The notes: generated from the sequence alone by a model not told the origin. 64,000 bases of DNA from an uncultured Bacteroidales bacterium (GCA_937877455.1 CALFIU010000055.1:17059-81058); one strand, 5' to 3'; shown: positions 1-8,911, counted from the stretch's first letter. Translations and numbers: made by a program.

Positions 1-1326
1 TTGTTCGACCTTGCTGGCAACCTCTCTACCCGACGCAATTGCTCTTACAACAAGCGATGCTCCTGAAAATGCGTCGCCACAGACAAAAACATTGTCGGCA
101 AATTGTGGGTGTTGAGGTTTTAAGAATCCCATCGCCAAAAGTGCCATATCACATTCTATGATTTCTTTTTTGCCAGTCAGTTTCATTGTAGGGCGACCGC
201 CGTTTGGATTAGGAATCCATTCTACTTCTTCCACTTCTGCACCAGTTAACACACCGTCTTTGCCAATAAACTTGTTGGTGTTGAGTAGCCAACGACGCTC
301 GCAACCCTCCTCGTGAGCGTAAGAGGTTTTGAGAATTTGCGGCCAATAGGGCCAAGGTGTTGCGGGATTATGACCCTCAGGTGGTTTGGGCATGATTTCG
401 ATTTGAGTTACCGATTTGCAGCCTTGACGATGAGCAGTGCCGATGCAGTCGCTTCCAGTGTCGCCGCCACCAATTACAAGCACTTTTTTGCCTTTGGCGT
501 TAATAAGATCTTTCTTATCAAAAGTTTCTCCCATAAGTATCCTTGTTTGTTGCGACAAAATTTCAAGTGCAAGATGAACGCCTTTCAATTCGCGGCCTTC
601 GATTTTTAGGTCGCGAGCCTCTGGCGTGCCAGTTGCAACGACGTATGCGTCAAAACCTTCTGGAAGATGTTCTGTGTCAACGTTTTTATTGTAACAAAAC
701 ACAATTCCTTCTTGTTCCATGAGTGCAATGCGGCGGTCGATTACTGTTTTGGAGAGTTTGAAATTAGGAATACCAAATCTCAACAATCCACCTGCGGCTT
801 CGTTTTTCTCGAAGACTGTAACCGAAAAACCTTTCTTGTTCAGTTGGTTTGCTGCTGACAGACCTGCCGGTCCCGAACCTATCACAAGCACTTTCTTTCC
901 GTTTCGTTGAGGAATTTCGGGCGTGATGTAACTTTCCATAAAAGCACGCTCGATGATTGCACATTCGTTTTCGCGACAAGTTACGGGTTCTGAAATCGTT
1001 AGGTTCAAAACGCACGATTTTTCGCATAGTGCCGGACAAACTCTTCCTGTAAATTCGGGAAAGTCGTTGGTTTTGGAAAGTAATTTATAGGCGAGTTCCC
1101 AATCGCCTTTGTAAAGAGCGTCGTTCCATTCGGGTTGCTTGTTGCCAAGCGGACAAGCCCAATGACAGAACGGTACGCCGCAATCCATGCAGCGGGAGGC
1201 TTGGAGTTGACGGTCTTTTGTATTTAAAGTCTGTTCCATTTCCGAGAAGTCGTGAATCCTCTCGCTTACAGGACGATGTCCTGCCTCTTTTCTCGGAATG
1301 GTTAAAAATGCTCTTGGATTTCCCAT
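1..1326 (-). CDS. gltD: Glutamate synthase small subunit (GltD), 3' end beyond the window
   Basis: NAD(P)H-dependent flavoprotein subunit of glutamate synthase. It passes electrons from NAD(P)H through FAD to the large subunit GltB for glutamate synthesis from 2-oxoglutarate and glutamine. The frame is open for 442 codons from the ATG at 1326 to the window edge, so the C-terminus is missing. The N-terminal cysteine clusters that hold Fe-S centres are visible (SRCMDCGVPFCHWACP near residues 49-64, and GRVCPALCEKSC near 100). The FAD-binding dinucleotide motif VIGSGPAGLSAA follows, then the NAD(P)H-binding motif VIGGGDTGSDC. gltB lies just upstream on the same strand (96-bp gap), as expected for a gltBD operon. 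The gap holds only short AATTGAAAATT-type repeats. Identity is near certain. Confidence 0.96.
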   Translation of the reverse strand, partial: MGNPRAFLTIPRKEAGHRPVSERIHDFSEMEQTLNTKDRQLQASRCMDCGVPFCHWACPLGNKQPEWNDALYKGDWELAYKLLSKTNDFPEFTGRVCPALCEKSCVLNLTISEPVTCRENECAIIERAFMESYITPEIPQRNGKKVLVIGSGPAGLSAANQLNKKGFSVTVFEKNEAAGGLLRFGIPNFKLSKTVIDRRIALMEQEGIVFCYNKNVDTEHLPEGFDAYVVATGTPEARDLKIEGRELKGVHLALEILSQQTRILMGETFDKKDLINAKGKKVLVIGGGDTGSDCIGTAHRQGCKSVTQIEIMPKPPEGHNPATPWPYWPQILKTSYAHEEGCERRWLLNTNKFIGKDGVLTGAEVEEVEWIPNPNGGRPTMKLTGKKEIIECDMALLAMGFLKPQHPQFADNVFVCGDAFSGASLVVRAIASGREVASKVEQ

Positions 1327-1344
1327 TTTTATTTAACTTTTTTA

Positions 1345-1422
1345 ATTGAAAATTAAAAATTAAAAATTAAAAATAAATTGTTCATTGTTCATTGTCAATT
1401 GTGAATTTTCAATTTTCAATTA
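1345..1422. repeat. AATTGAAAATT-type short-repeat tract between gltB and gltD
   Basis: The gap between gltB and gltD is filled by short A/T words (AAATTAAAAATT, TTCATTGTTCATTG, TTTTCAATTTTCAATT) arranged as direct and inverted copies. The two halves can pair loosely because one is AATTGAAAATT-like and the other TTTTCAATT-like. Related tracts occur at about 60675-60728 and 63023-63061. No function can be assigned. A weak intra-operon hairpin is possible. Confidence 0.5.
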
Positions 1423-4400
1423 TTAATAATCACGTTGAATATCAGCGATTTTGTCGCGAAGTTTTTTGAGTTGTTCCTCTTGAAGAACTTTTTTGTATTC
1501 AATCGGTACTACTTGTATGAAGTCTTCGATTGAGCGATTCCAATCGTCAAGGATACGTCTTGCAAACGCCGAACCCGTGTAACGCCAATGACGCATGATG
1601 AGTTCGTGAAGTTCTTTGCGATAAGTATTTTCCTCAACTAAAGATAGTTCCACCATGTCGGGGTTACAGAAATAGTCGAAAGTGTGTTGAGGGTCGTAGA
1701 CGTAAGCCACGCCACCTGACATTCCTGCGCCGAAATTTCTGCCCGTTGGACCAAGCACAACAACACGTCCGCCTGTCATGTATTCGCAACAATGGTCACC
1801 TGTGCCTTCGATGACTGCTGTTGCGCCCGAATTTCTTACGGCAAACCTTTCGCCGACACGACCGTTGATATAAATTTCGCCACTCGTTGCACCGTAAAGT
1901 CCTGTGTTACCGGCAATTATGTTCTTCTCTGGGGCAAAATTGCTTGATGAGGGCGGCAAAATGAAAATTCTTCCGCCTGATAATCCTTTGCCAAAATAGT
2001 CGTTGGTTTCGCCTTCGAGTCTAAAGGTAACGCCTTTCACCAAAAACGCACCGAAACTTTGTCCTGCCGAGCCTTTAAACTTGACATTTATAGTGTCGTC
2101 CTTGAGACCTTTTTCTCCGTATTTTTTAGCGATGACACCAGAAAGCATTGTGCCGACAGCACGGTCTGTATTTTTAACAGCATAATCGAGTGTTATCTCA
2201 TGTCCTGACTCTATTGCCTGCGCCGCTTGTGCGATTATTGCATTGTCCTTTACTTCGGGTATTTTGGTGAAAGGACGACAATCGTAATGCAACTGTTCGC
2301 CTTGACTTTTGGTTAGCAATCTTGAAAAATCAAGAGTTTCGGTTTTAGACCCTGCATCTTGTTTGCGTACTTTTATCAAGTCGGTACGGCCGATAATATC
2401 TTCAAATTTCTTGAACCCTAATTTAGCGAGATATTCTCTAACTTCTTGCGCCAAAAACTTGAAATAATTGACGATATATTCGCTTCTGCCCATAAAGCGT
2501 TGTCTTAATATCGGGTCTTGAGTAGCAACGCCAACAGGACAAGTATTGGTGTTGCATTTACGCATCATAACACAACCAAGCACAATTAGCGGCAACGTAC
2601 CGAAGGCAAATTCGTCGGCACCGAGCATTGCCATTAGCACCACATCGCGTCCAGTCTTGAGTTGTCCGTCGGTTTGAAGCCTTACTTGCGCTCTCAACCC
2701 GTTGAGCGAAAGTGTTTGTTGAGTTTCGGCAAGTCCAATTTCAGGACTGATTCCAGCAAATCGCATCGACGATGCAGGAGATGCGCCCGTGCCGCCTTCA
2801 GCACCCGAAATAACAATTAAATCGGCTTTTGCTTTTGCAACACCAGCCGCAATTGTGCCGACACCAGTTTCTGCTACAAGTTTCACCGAAACGGCTGCCG
2901 AAGGGTTGATGTTTTTGAGGTCGAAAATAAGTTGCGCCAAATCTTCAATTGAATAAATGTCGTGGTGCGGCGGCGGCGAAATCAATGAGATTCCGGGTAT
3001 TGAATTTCGTGTTTTTGCGATTATTTCGTTGACTTTGAAACCCGGCAACTGTCCGCCTTCACCCGGTTTTGCGCCTTGTGCTACTTTAATTTGGATTTCT
3101 TCACCGTTGACGAGATATTCTGCCGTAACGCCAAAACGACCAGAGGCAATTTGTTTGGTTTTGGAAGCGAGGTTGGTGTGATAACGGTTGTTGTCTTCGC
3201 CGCCTTCGCCGGTGTTTGAGCGTGCGCCGAGAGTGTTCATAGCCAATGCAATAGCCTCGTGCGCCTCTTTAGAAATTGCACCAAACGACATCGCACCTGT
3301 TACAAAATGCTTTACAATGTTGTCTACGGGTTCTACTTCGTCGATTGAAATCGGTTTTCTTTCTGCAAAATCGAAGAAGTCGCGTATAAAAATCGGATTC
3401 TGTTTGTTGTCAACAAGTGATGTGAACTCTTTGAATTTCTGATAGTTGCTGGTACGTGTTGCAATTTGTAATGTTGCAATAGTTTCGGGATTCCATGCGT
3501 GAACAATTCCGTCTTTTCTAAAAGAGAAAAGTCCTTGGTTTTGCGGTGGAAATGTTTGTCTATTTTGTTGACTATAAGCCAAATTGTGAAGTTTTTGAGC
3601 ATCGTCAGCAATATGTTTTAGACCAATGCCGCCTATTGTGGAAACTTCTGTGCCAAAGTAAGTTCGTAACAATTCTTCGCTAAGACCGATAGGTTCAAAA
3701 ATCTTTGCGCCACGATAGCTGCGGATTGTCGAAATACCCATTTTCGACATTATCTTGAACAAGCCTTTGCAAACGGCTTTGATATAGTTTTTTTCTGCGG
3801 TTTCGTAATCCTCTTGAATTTTGCCTGTTTTTACGAGTCGGTCTAATACTGCAAAAGTCATGTAAGGATTTATCGCCGACGCACCGTAACCGAGCAGCAA
3901 AGCGGCGTGCATTACCTCACGAATTTCTCCCGATTCTACGATAAGAGCCGTTTGAACACGTTTGCCTGCCGAAATCAAGTAATGATGAACTGCCGATACA
4001 GCCAAGAGCGACGGAATCACAGCTGTCTTTTCGTCCAAATCCCTGTCTGACAATATGATATAATTGATACCAGAATCAACAGATTCCTCGGCTTTTTTGC
4101 AAAGCAAATCCAAGGCTTCACGAAGTCCGCGCTCGCCTTTCTTAGGGTCGTAAATTAGCGGCAACTTGGTGGTTTTGAAACCTTTGTAACGAATATTGCA
4201 AAGAATATCAAGCCTTGTGTTGTTGAGTACGGGGTGAGGAAGACGCACCATTTTGCAGTTGGTTTCGTCGGGGGTGAGAATGTCTGTTCCGACGGAGCCT
4301 ATGTATTCTGTCAGCGACATCACCAATTCCTCTCTGATAGGGTCGATGGCGGGATTGGTTACTTGCGCAAATTGTTGACGGAAATAATTGAAGAAAATTT

Positions 4401-5901
4401 GCGGACGGTCAGACACAACCGCGAGTGGCGTGTCGTTTCCCATTGCGGCAACGGGTTCGCTTCCAGTGGTACACATCGGAATTATAGTTTTCTCGATGTC
4501 TTCGCCAGCGAAACCGAAATTAATAAGTTTACGTTCAAAATCGGGAACTGAATTATCGGTTTTGCGACCCGACTTCAAGTTTTCCAACTGAATACGGTTT
4601 GTGTTGAGCCACTGTTTGTAGGGATGCTCTTGAGAGAGTTGTTTTTTCAGTTCGCCATCGTAATATATTTTGCCCTCTTGAGTGTCCACCATAAGGATTT
4701 TTCCGGGCTGAAGACGACCTTTTTCTTTTATTTGCGACGGTTCAAAATCCATAACGCCTGTTTCTGAGGCTACTACCATCATATCGTTGTTTGTGATGGT
4801 GTATCTTGATGGGCGCAAACCGTTTCTGTCCAACATTCCGCCAGCAAACCTACCGTCAGAAAAGAGCAAAGCCGCCGGACCGTCCCAAGGTTCCATGAGA
4901 ATAGAATGATATTCGTAAAATGCTTTTAGTTCGTCGCTTATGGGGTTTTTGTCGTTGAAACTTTCCGGCACAAGAATTGCCATTGCATGAGGTAGCGACA
5001 TACCCGAATTAACAAAAAATTCAAAAACATTGTCTAACGAAGCCGAATCCGACATGCCCGGTGTTACAATCGGTCTTAAATCTTTGATGTCGCCGAGTTT
5101 GCCTGACGAAAGAACCGATTCGCGTGCTTTCATCCAGTTTCGATTGCCGCGTATGGTGTTGATTTCGCCGTTATGACAGAGCATACGGAACGGTTGAGCA
5201 AGTTTCCATTCGGGGAAAGTGTTTGTTGAGAATCTCGAATGAACGAGTGCCAATCCGCTTGTGAGATATTCGTTGGAAAGGTCGGTGAAATATTCGCGGA
5301 GTTGCATCGAGGTCAGCATTCCTTTGAATACTATCAATTTTGACGACAACGATACGATATAGAAATCGGGATTAGAAACGCGATTTTCCACACGTTTTCG
5401 GATTTTGTAGAGAATGCTCTCAAATTCAGGCACTTTGTCGTCAGAAATTCCAGTGATGAAAATTTGTCTGATGTCGGGTTCGGTTTCTTTCGCACCTTTA
5501 CCGAGGCACTCAGAATTTACTGGAATATTGCGTAGGTGCATAAGGTTAAGACCTTCTTTTTCGATTTCCTCAATGAAAATCTGAAGGATTTCGCTTTGAG
5601 CGTTTTCGTCCTTAGGCAAGAAAATAAGACCGGTGCCGTATTTGCCTTTTTCGGGGACGGGGATACCTTGCAGCAGAATAAATTCGTGTGGGATTTGGAG
5701 GAGGATTCCAGCGCCGTCGCCAGTTTTGCCGTCAGAACCCTCTGCGCCACGGTGCATCATGTTTTCGAGGACTTTGAGAGCGTTGTCCACAAGTTCATGC
5801 GACTTGTTGCCGTGAATATTCACCACCATGCCCACGCCGCAGGCATCGTGTTCATTTTCGGGATTGTAGAGTCCGTTGATTGCTGTTAGATTTTTTTGCA
5901 T
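1423..5901 (-). CDS. gltB: Glutamate synthase large subunit (GltB)
   Basis: Large subunit of glutamate synthase, 1492 aa from the chosen start, the usual length. An N-terminal class II glutamine amidotransferase domain releases ammonia, which an FMN-containing (beta/alpha)8 domain uses with 2-oxoglutarate to make glutamate. The nucleophile is the Cys of HDACGVG (residue 21), which should be exposed by propeptide cleavage. The 3Fe-4S ligands are in KCNTNTCPVG near residue 1110. A C-terminal GXGXG beta-helix follows (GNTGLYGATSGEIYINGRVG region). An ATG at 5928 would add nine residues, but the likely -7 box (5925-5933) covers it, so the ATG at 5901 is preferred. gltD follows on the same strand. 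Upstream lies the 68-bp element also found before glnA. Confidence 0.95.
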   Translation of the reverse strand: MQKNLTAINGLYNPENEHDACGVGMVVNIHGNKSHELVDNALKVLENMMHRGAEGSDGKTGDGAGILLQIPHEFILLQGIPVPEKGKYGTGLIFLPKDENAQSEILQIFIEEIEKEGLNLMHLRNIPVNSECLGKGAKETEPDIRQIFITGISDDKVPEFESILYKIRKRVENRVSNPDFYIVSLSSKLIVFKGMLTSMQLREYFTDLSNEYLTSGLALVHSRFSTNTFPEWKLAQPFRMLCHNGEINTIRGNRNWMKARESVLSSGKLGDIKDLRPIVTPGMSDSASLDNVFEFFVNSGMSLPHAMAILVPESFNDKNPISDELKAFYEYHSILMEPWDGPAALLFSDGRFAGGMLDRNGLRPSRYTITNNDMMVVASETGVMDFEPSQIKEKGRLQPGKILMVDTQEGKIYYDGELKKQLSQEHPYKQWLNTNRIQLENLKSGRKTDNSVPDFERKLINFGFAGEDIEKTIIPMCTTGSEPVAAMGNDTPLAVVSDRPQIFFNYFRQQFAQVTNPAIDPIREELVMSLTEYIGSVGTDILTPDETNCKMVRLPHPVLNNTRLDILCNIRYKGFKTTKLPLIYDPKKGERGLREALDLLCKKAEESVDSGINYIILSDRDLDEKTAVIPSLLAVSAVHHYLISAGKRVQTALIVESGEIREVMHAALLLGYGASAINPYMTFAVLDRLVKTGKIQEDYETAEKNYIKAVCKGLFKIMSKMGISTIRSYRGAKIFEPIGLSEELLRTYFGTEVSTIGGIGLKHIADDAQKLHNLAYSQQNRQTFPPQNQGLFSFRKDGIVHAWNPETIATLQIATRTSNYQKFKEFTSLVDNKQNPIFIRDFFDFAERKPISIDEVEPVDNIVKHFVTGAMSFGAISKEAHEAIALAMNTLGARSNTGEGGEDNNRYHTNLASKTKQIASGRFGVTAEYLVNGEEIQIKVAQGAKPGEGGQLPGFKVNEIIAKTRNSIPGISLISPPPHHDIYSIEDLAQLIFDLKNINPSAAVSVKLVAETGVGTIAAGVAKAKADLIVISGAEGGTGASPASSMRFAGISPEIGLAETQQTLSLNGLRAQVRLQTDGQLKTGRDVVLMAMLGADEFAFGTLPLIVLGCVMMRKCNTNTCPVGVATQDPILRQRFMGRSEYIVNYFKFLAQEVREYLAKLGFKKFEDIIGRTDLIKVRKQDAGSKTETLDFSRLLTKSQGEQLHYDCRPFTKIPEVKDNAIIAQAAQAIESGHEITLDYAVKNTDRAVGTMLSGVIAKKYGEKGLKDDTINVKFKGSAGQSFGAFLVKGVTFRLEGETNDYFGKGLSGGRIFILPPSSSNFAPEKNIIAGNTGLYGATSGEIYINGRVGERFAVRNSGATAVIEGTGDHCCEYMTGGRVVVLGPTGRNFGAGMSGGVAYVYDPQHTFDYFCNPDMVELSLVEENTYRKELHELIMRHWRYTGSAFARRILDDWNRSIEDFIQVVPIEYKKVLQEEQLKKLRDKIADIQRDY

Positions 5902-5924
5902 GACAGTAATATTTTTTTCACTGT

Positions 5925-5933
5925 GCAAATTTC
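5925..5933 (-). promoter_or_regulatory. Likely -7 box of the gltB promoter
   Basis: On the minus strand this reads GAAATTTGC, eight of nine matches to the Bacteroidota -7 consensus TAnnTTTGY. Transcription would start near 5918, giving a short leader before the ATG at 5901. A TTG at 5956-5954 lies 20 bases upstream, in the -33 position. Confidence 0.55.
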
Positions 5934-6026
5934 AAGAAAAGAATCCGTCCATGCAATAAAGGAAAAACGTAAACACAGTCCGTAAAACCACGTATTTTTT
6001 TTGTAAGGGAATTACGTAGAAGGGAT
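5928..6026 (+). repeat. 99-bp direct repeat, left copy (gltB promoter region)
   Basis: This stretch recurs at 7613-7711 in the same orientation with two mismatches (5975 and 5978). The copies bracket the AAA/DUF4143 ATPase gene exactly: the right copy begins inside that gene's TAA stop codon. This left copy adjoins gltB and includes its upstream element, so it is taken as the original and the right one as the duplicate made on insertion. Confidence 0.85.
5953..6020 (-). promoter_or_regulatory. Candidate nitrogen-regulation element upstream of gltB
   Basis: A 68-bp stretch almost identical (three substitutions and one T-run length change) to 22457-22525 upstream of glnA. It contains four CGTA cores on the plus strand at 5968, 5981, 5991 and 6015, and an uninterrupted T8 run. 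Its gltB-proximal edge lies 19 bases from the -7 box; at glnA the distance is 20. Fixed spacing before two ammonia-assimilation genes suggests a regulator-binding site that includes the -33 region. The regulator is unknown. Confidence 0.6.
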
Positions 6027-6114
6027 TTTAAATTTTAGAAAATTTGATTTTATTACAACTTTTTGCGTAACGTGTGAAGTACGTTTTGAAGGAATTGAAG
6101 TAGGTGAGTAGATA

Positions 6115-6173
6115 TTATTCCTCTCGGTTTTGTCAAAAAAGGAGTCGTTATTCCTCTCGGTTTTGTCAAAAAA
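6115..6173 (+). repeat. Two 26-bp direct repeats upstream of the ATPase gene
   Basis: The 26-base word beginning TTATTCCTCTCGGTTTTGTC and ending in six A occurs at 6115-6140 and again at 6148-6173, a period of 33 bp. It lies about 40 bp upstream of the predicted -7 box of the ATPase gene, so it could be a pair of operator sites. This is inference. Confidence 0.6.
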
Positions 6174-6209
6174 AATGTTAAAATATTTGTAAGTCTTTGT
6201 ACAACAACA

Positions 6210-6218
6210 TAAATTTGC
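6210..6218 (+). promoter_or_regulatory. -7 box of the ATPase gene
   Basis: TAAATTTGC matches TAnnTTTGY exactly and lies 25 bases before the ATG at 6244, so the inserted gene seems to carry its own promoter. Confidence 0.55.
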
Positions 6219-6243
6219 ATAGTTCTTATTTATCACAAAACCT

Positions 6244-7614
6244 ATGTATCTAAAAAGACATATAGATGCGATTCTTTTGGAGTGGAAGAATAGCTCACCA
6301 TTGAAACCCCTGTTGCTCCGTGGAGCGCGTCAGGTGGGCAAATCGTGTGCAGTGCAACATCTTGGTGAATCATTCGATTATTTTATAGAAGTCAATTTTG
6401 AAAAACGTCCCGAAATAAAAGAAGTGTTTGAGAGGATTCACGATGCGCACGAATTGGCGAACAATTTAAGTTTGATTTATAATAAGCCTGTCGAAGTGGG
6501 AAAAACATTGATTTTTCTTGATGAGATTCAGGCATCTCCAGATGCTATCAAGAGTCTTTGGACTTTTAAGGAAGATTTTCCAAAGTTGCACGTTGTGGCT
6601 GCAGGTTCGTTGCTCGAATTTGCATTGAAAGAACTACCGTCGTTTGGTGTAGGGCGGATTCGTTCGTTGTTTGTATATCCGTTTTCATTTGATGAGTTTC
6701 TTGTTGCAGAAGGTAAGGAGTCATGGATTGCAGCCAAACAGTTAGCCAATAGTCAAAAACCGCTTTTGACACCTTTGTATAATGATTTGGTTCAGCATTA
6801 CCGTACATTTCTGATGGTGGGTGGAATGCCTGCAAGTGTTGTGGCTTGGGTTACGACTCACGATTACCGCAATTGTCAAGCAGAACTCGATGATATCCAA
6901 TTGACTTATTATGACGACTTTGCAAAATATGCAAAGAAAGTATCACCTTCGTTGTTGCGCAATACACTTCAAAGTGTAATTTTGCAGATAGGAGGCAAAT
7001 TTACTTACAGCAAGGTCGATGGCGAGCATCGCGCTGACGCAGTTAAAAATGCACTTTCATTGCTTTGTGATGCAGGCATAATCAAGCGTGTCAGCCATAC
7101 AGCAGCCAATGGACTGCCTCTCGGTGCAGAATCCAACAGCAAATTTCGTAAGTATATTTATCTTGACAGTGGACTCCTTTTGCGTATTCTTGATATGGAT
7201 TTTGGAGGTGCTAAGCCGCTAACTGACACCATTTTGTTAGGTTCGGCTGTTGATTTGGTCAATAAGGGAGGTCTTGCTGAGATGATGCTTGGTTGGGAAA
7301 TTATCAAATATAACAATCCTCGTTCGCAACATGACCTTTATTATTGGGAAAACACTTCCGAAGGTGCGACTTCAGAGGTTGATTACATCATCACACGCAA
7401 TATGATGGTCATGCCCATTGAATGCAAAGCGGGCGTGAGTGGTAAGATGAAAAGTTTGTATGTATTTATGCGTCAAAAACATCTGACAGATGCCGTGCGC
7501 TGTTCCTTGGAGAATTTTGCAACGCTTGAAACTCATGACAAACAAGATGCAGAAGCGATGAGGCGTGTAAAGATTGTACCGCTGTTTGCAGTATCGAATC
7601 TGTTTTATGGTTAA
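6244..7614 (+). CDS. AAA family ATPase with DUF4143 C-terminal domain
   Basis: 456 aa. The N-terminal half is a P-loop ATPase of the AAA_14 type: Walker A is RGARQVGKS near residue 30 and Walker B is LIFLDEIQ near 90. The C-terminal half has the DUF4143 layout, with a nuclease-like stretch EVDYIITRN followed by MPIECKAG that resembles the D/E-x-K part of PD-(D/E)XK folds. Such proteins are common in many copies in Bacteroidota and archaea, and their biological role is not settled. The gene has its own promoter and lies exactly between two 99-bp direct copies of the gltB upstream region, so it is an accessory insertion. Family assignment is firm; function is unknown. Confidence 0.88.
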   Translation: MYLKRHIDAILLEWKNSSPLKPLLLRGARQVGKSCAVQHLGESFDYFIEVNFEKRPEIKEVFERIHDAHELANNLSLIYNKPVEVGKTLIFLDEIQASPDAIKSLWTFKEDFPKLHVVAAGSLLEFALKELPSFGVGRIRSLFVYPFSFDEFLVAEGKESWIAAKQLANSQKPLLTPLYNDLVQHYRTFLMVGGMPASVVAWVTTHDYRNCQAELDDIQLTYYDDFAKYAKKVSPSLLRNTLQSVILQIGGKFTYSKVDGEHRADAVKNALSLLCDAGIIKRVSHTAANGLPLGAESNSKFRKYIYLDSGLLLRILDMDFGGAKPLTDTILLGSAVDLVNKGGLAEMMLGWEIIKYNNPRSQHDLYYWENTSEGATSEVDYIITRNMMVMPIECKAGVSGKMKSLYVFMRQKHLTDAVRCSLENFATLETHDKQDAEAMRRVKIVPLFAVSNLFYG

Positions 7615-7711
7615 TTTCAAGAAAAGAATCCGTCCATGCAATAAAGGAAAAACGTAAACGCAATCCGTAAAACCACGTATTTTTTTTGTAAGGGAATTAC
7701 GTAGAAGGGAT
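7613..7711 (+). repeat. 99-bp direct repeat, right copy
   Basis: Copy of 5928-6026 with two mismatches. It starts inside the stop codon of the ATPase gene and ends 5 bp before a terminator hairpin. It retains the full CGTA-rich element but keeps only a fragment of the gltB -7 box and faces no minus-strand gene, so it is probably a non-functional duplicate. Confidence 0.85.
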
Positions 7712-7747
7712 AAAAAACAACGGCTATGGCAATGCCACAGCCGTTGT
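7712..7747 (-). terminator. Rho-independent terminator of the DnaJ-zinc-finger-like gene
   Basis: ACAACGGCT at 7717-7725 pairs with AGCCGTTGT at 7739-7747, and an inner GGC/GCC extends the stem. On the minus strand the stem is followed by a T run (the A run at 7712-7717). It serves the minus-strand gene that ends at 7787. Confidence 0.75.
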
Positions 7748-7786
7748 AAATATCAAACTTTCATTCCCTTTTTTGTTGATTTATAG

Positions 7787-8401
7787 TTAATTTTTTATAG
7801 TTCCATATCCATGACATTCATTACATGGATAATGATAATGCTCACTATATCCACCACAAATAGGACATTTACCGCTTCTATGATGATATGGTTGCTTCCA
7901 ACCATAGGCAGAACTTGCAGCAGAAGAATACGACGTATGTTCATATTTCTTTCCCCTGCATACGGGGCAAGGTGTTCTACTTGATGAAGAAGATGATGAT
8001 GACGAATAACTACCACTATTTGTATGAACATTTCCATCTTCATCGTACCCATAAACATTGCCATTGGCATCCGAAACACAAGTGGTAACAACATAACCTT
8101 TACCTTTACAAAACGAGCAACTTCCTGTTGCTCCACAAGCATTACATGGTCGGTATCCGAGGTATGAACCGTAATAAAATTGCCCCGTTCCCTGACACAT
8201 TTGGCATTTATTATATCCACGACATCCATAACAAGTATTTACATACCATACGGTTTGTGTACCATCTGAATTGTTTTTGAGATACATTATAGAACCGCCA
8301 GTTGATATGATTTTTTGATCATAATCCCTTGGTGTAAAAATTTGGGAATTAAGATTAAGAGAACATAAAATCCATAATAACATCAATAATACCTTTCTCA
8401 T
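7787..8401 (-). CDS. Exported cysteine-rich protein with DnaJ-like zinc-finger repeats
   Basis: 204 aa. A signal peptide (about residues 1-20, MRKVLLMLLWILCSLNLNSQ) leads to a region with CxxCxGxG-type repeats: CYGCRGYNKCQMCQGTG, CNACGATGSCSFCKGKG, CPVCRGKK, CPICGG and CNECHGYG. These resemble the zinc-finger domain of DnaJ, but there is no J domain. A serine run (SYSSSSSSSSSR) links the first two clusters to the last three. The predicted export is unusual for a DnaJ-type zinc finger, and the cysteines might bind metal or form disulfides. It stands alone with its own terminator. The target is unknown. Confidence 0.7.
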   Translation of the reverse strand: MRKVLLMLLWILCSLNLNSQIFTPRDYDQKIISTGGSIMYLKNNSDGTQTVWYVNTCYGCRGYNKCQMCQGTGQFYYGSYLGYRPCNACGATGSCSFCKGKGYVVTTCVSDANGNVYGYDEDGNVHTNSGSYSSSSSSSSSRTPCPVCRGKKYEHTSYSSAASSAYGWKQPYHHRSGKCPICGGYSEHYHYPCNECHGYGTIKN

Positions 8402-8803
8402 AATATTCCTTTTTTTATGTTAAACATTCTTGATTAATCCAACACAAAAAAGAAAGGATGCGAGTTACTTCATAGCACATCGAAGGCCGACCAAGACCAT
8501 GCACAACTATAAAGTAAGCCCACACTCCTTATATGGAATGCGAGCATTCGCAAGTGCTGACTATGCAAAATTTGGTCGATTTATAAGGGAGTCAGCCCAG
8601 ACGAACGCTCTTTCAATTTTATGTCTTTAATGTCGAAAGATATGTATTATTTTGCTTTTGAACAAAAAATTTTATATATTTTTTTTGGAAAATTTTGGTA
8701 TCAATTAAAAATCAATAAATTAGAAAGCCAATTAAACTTTTTTTATTTTCACAATAAAAATAAAGAAATGCAATTTTGTTGTTTATAGACAATAAAAGAT
8801 ATT
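8402..8803. other. Intergenic region with a GC-richer island at about 8440-8630
   Basis: No gene is supported. The segment 8440-8630 is richer in G+C than its flanks and looks like decayed coding sequence. The minus strand reads ADSLINRPNFA, SALANARIPYKECGLTL and LCMVLVGLRCAMK, separated by in-frame stops. The plus strand has a 66-codon frame there without coding character. It may be the broken end of a lost gene or a dispersed repeat. From 8640 to 8803 the DNA is very AT-rich with nothing recognisable. Confidence 0.4.
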
Positions 8804-8812
8804 TATCTTTGC
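8804..8812 (+). promoter_or_regulatory. -7 box upstream of the IS remnant
   Basis: TATCTTTGC matches TAnnTTTGY exactly. TTTTG/TTGTTG sequences at 8774-8782 lie in the -33 region. It precedes the broken transposase and probably belonged to the intact insertion sequence. Confidence 0.5.
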
Positions 8813-8911
8813 AGCATAAAAATGTGATTAAATGCCTAATCTGATTTGTCTTACGTTATCACTTCAAACAAGTCCTCTAATGTAACATCAAAACTTATTG
8901 ATTGAGAGTAC

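Noticed and set aside
5902..5928. Longer GltB start at 5928
   Set aside because: The codon overlaps the likely -7 box, and the ATG at 5901 gives the expected distance to the catalytic Cys.
7795..8229. 144-codon frame rich in Val and Met on the minus strand
   Set aside because: It is an alternative frame of the exported zinc-finger-like gene, which has a signal peptide and conserved cysteine motifs.
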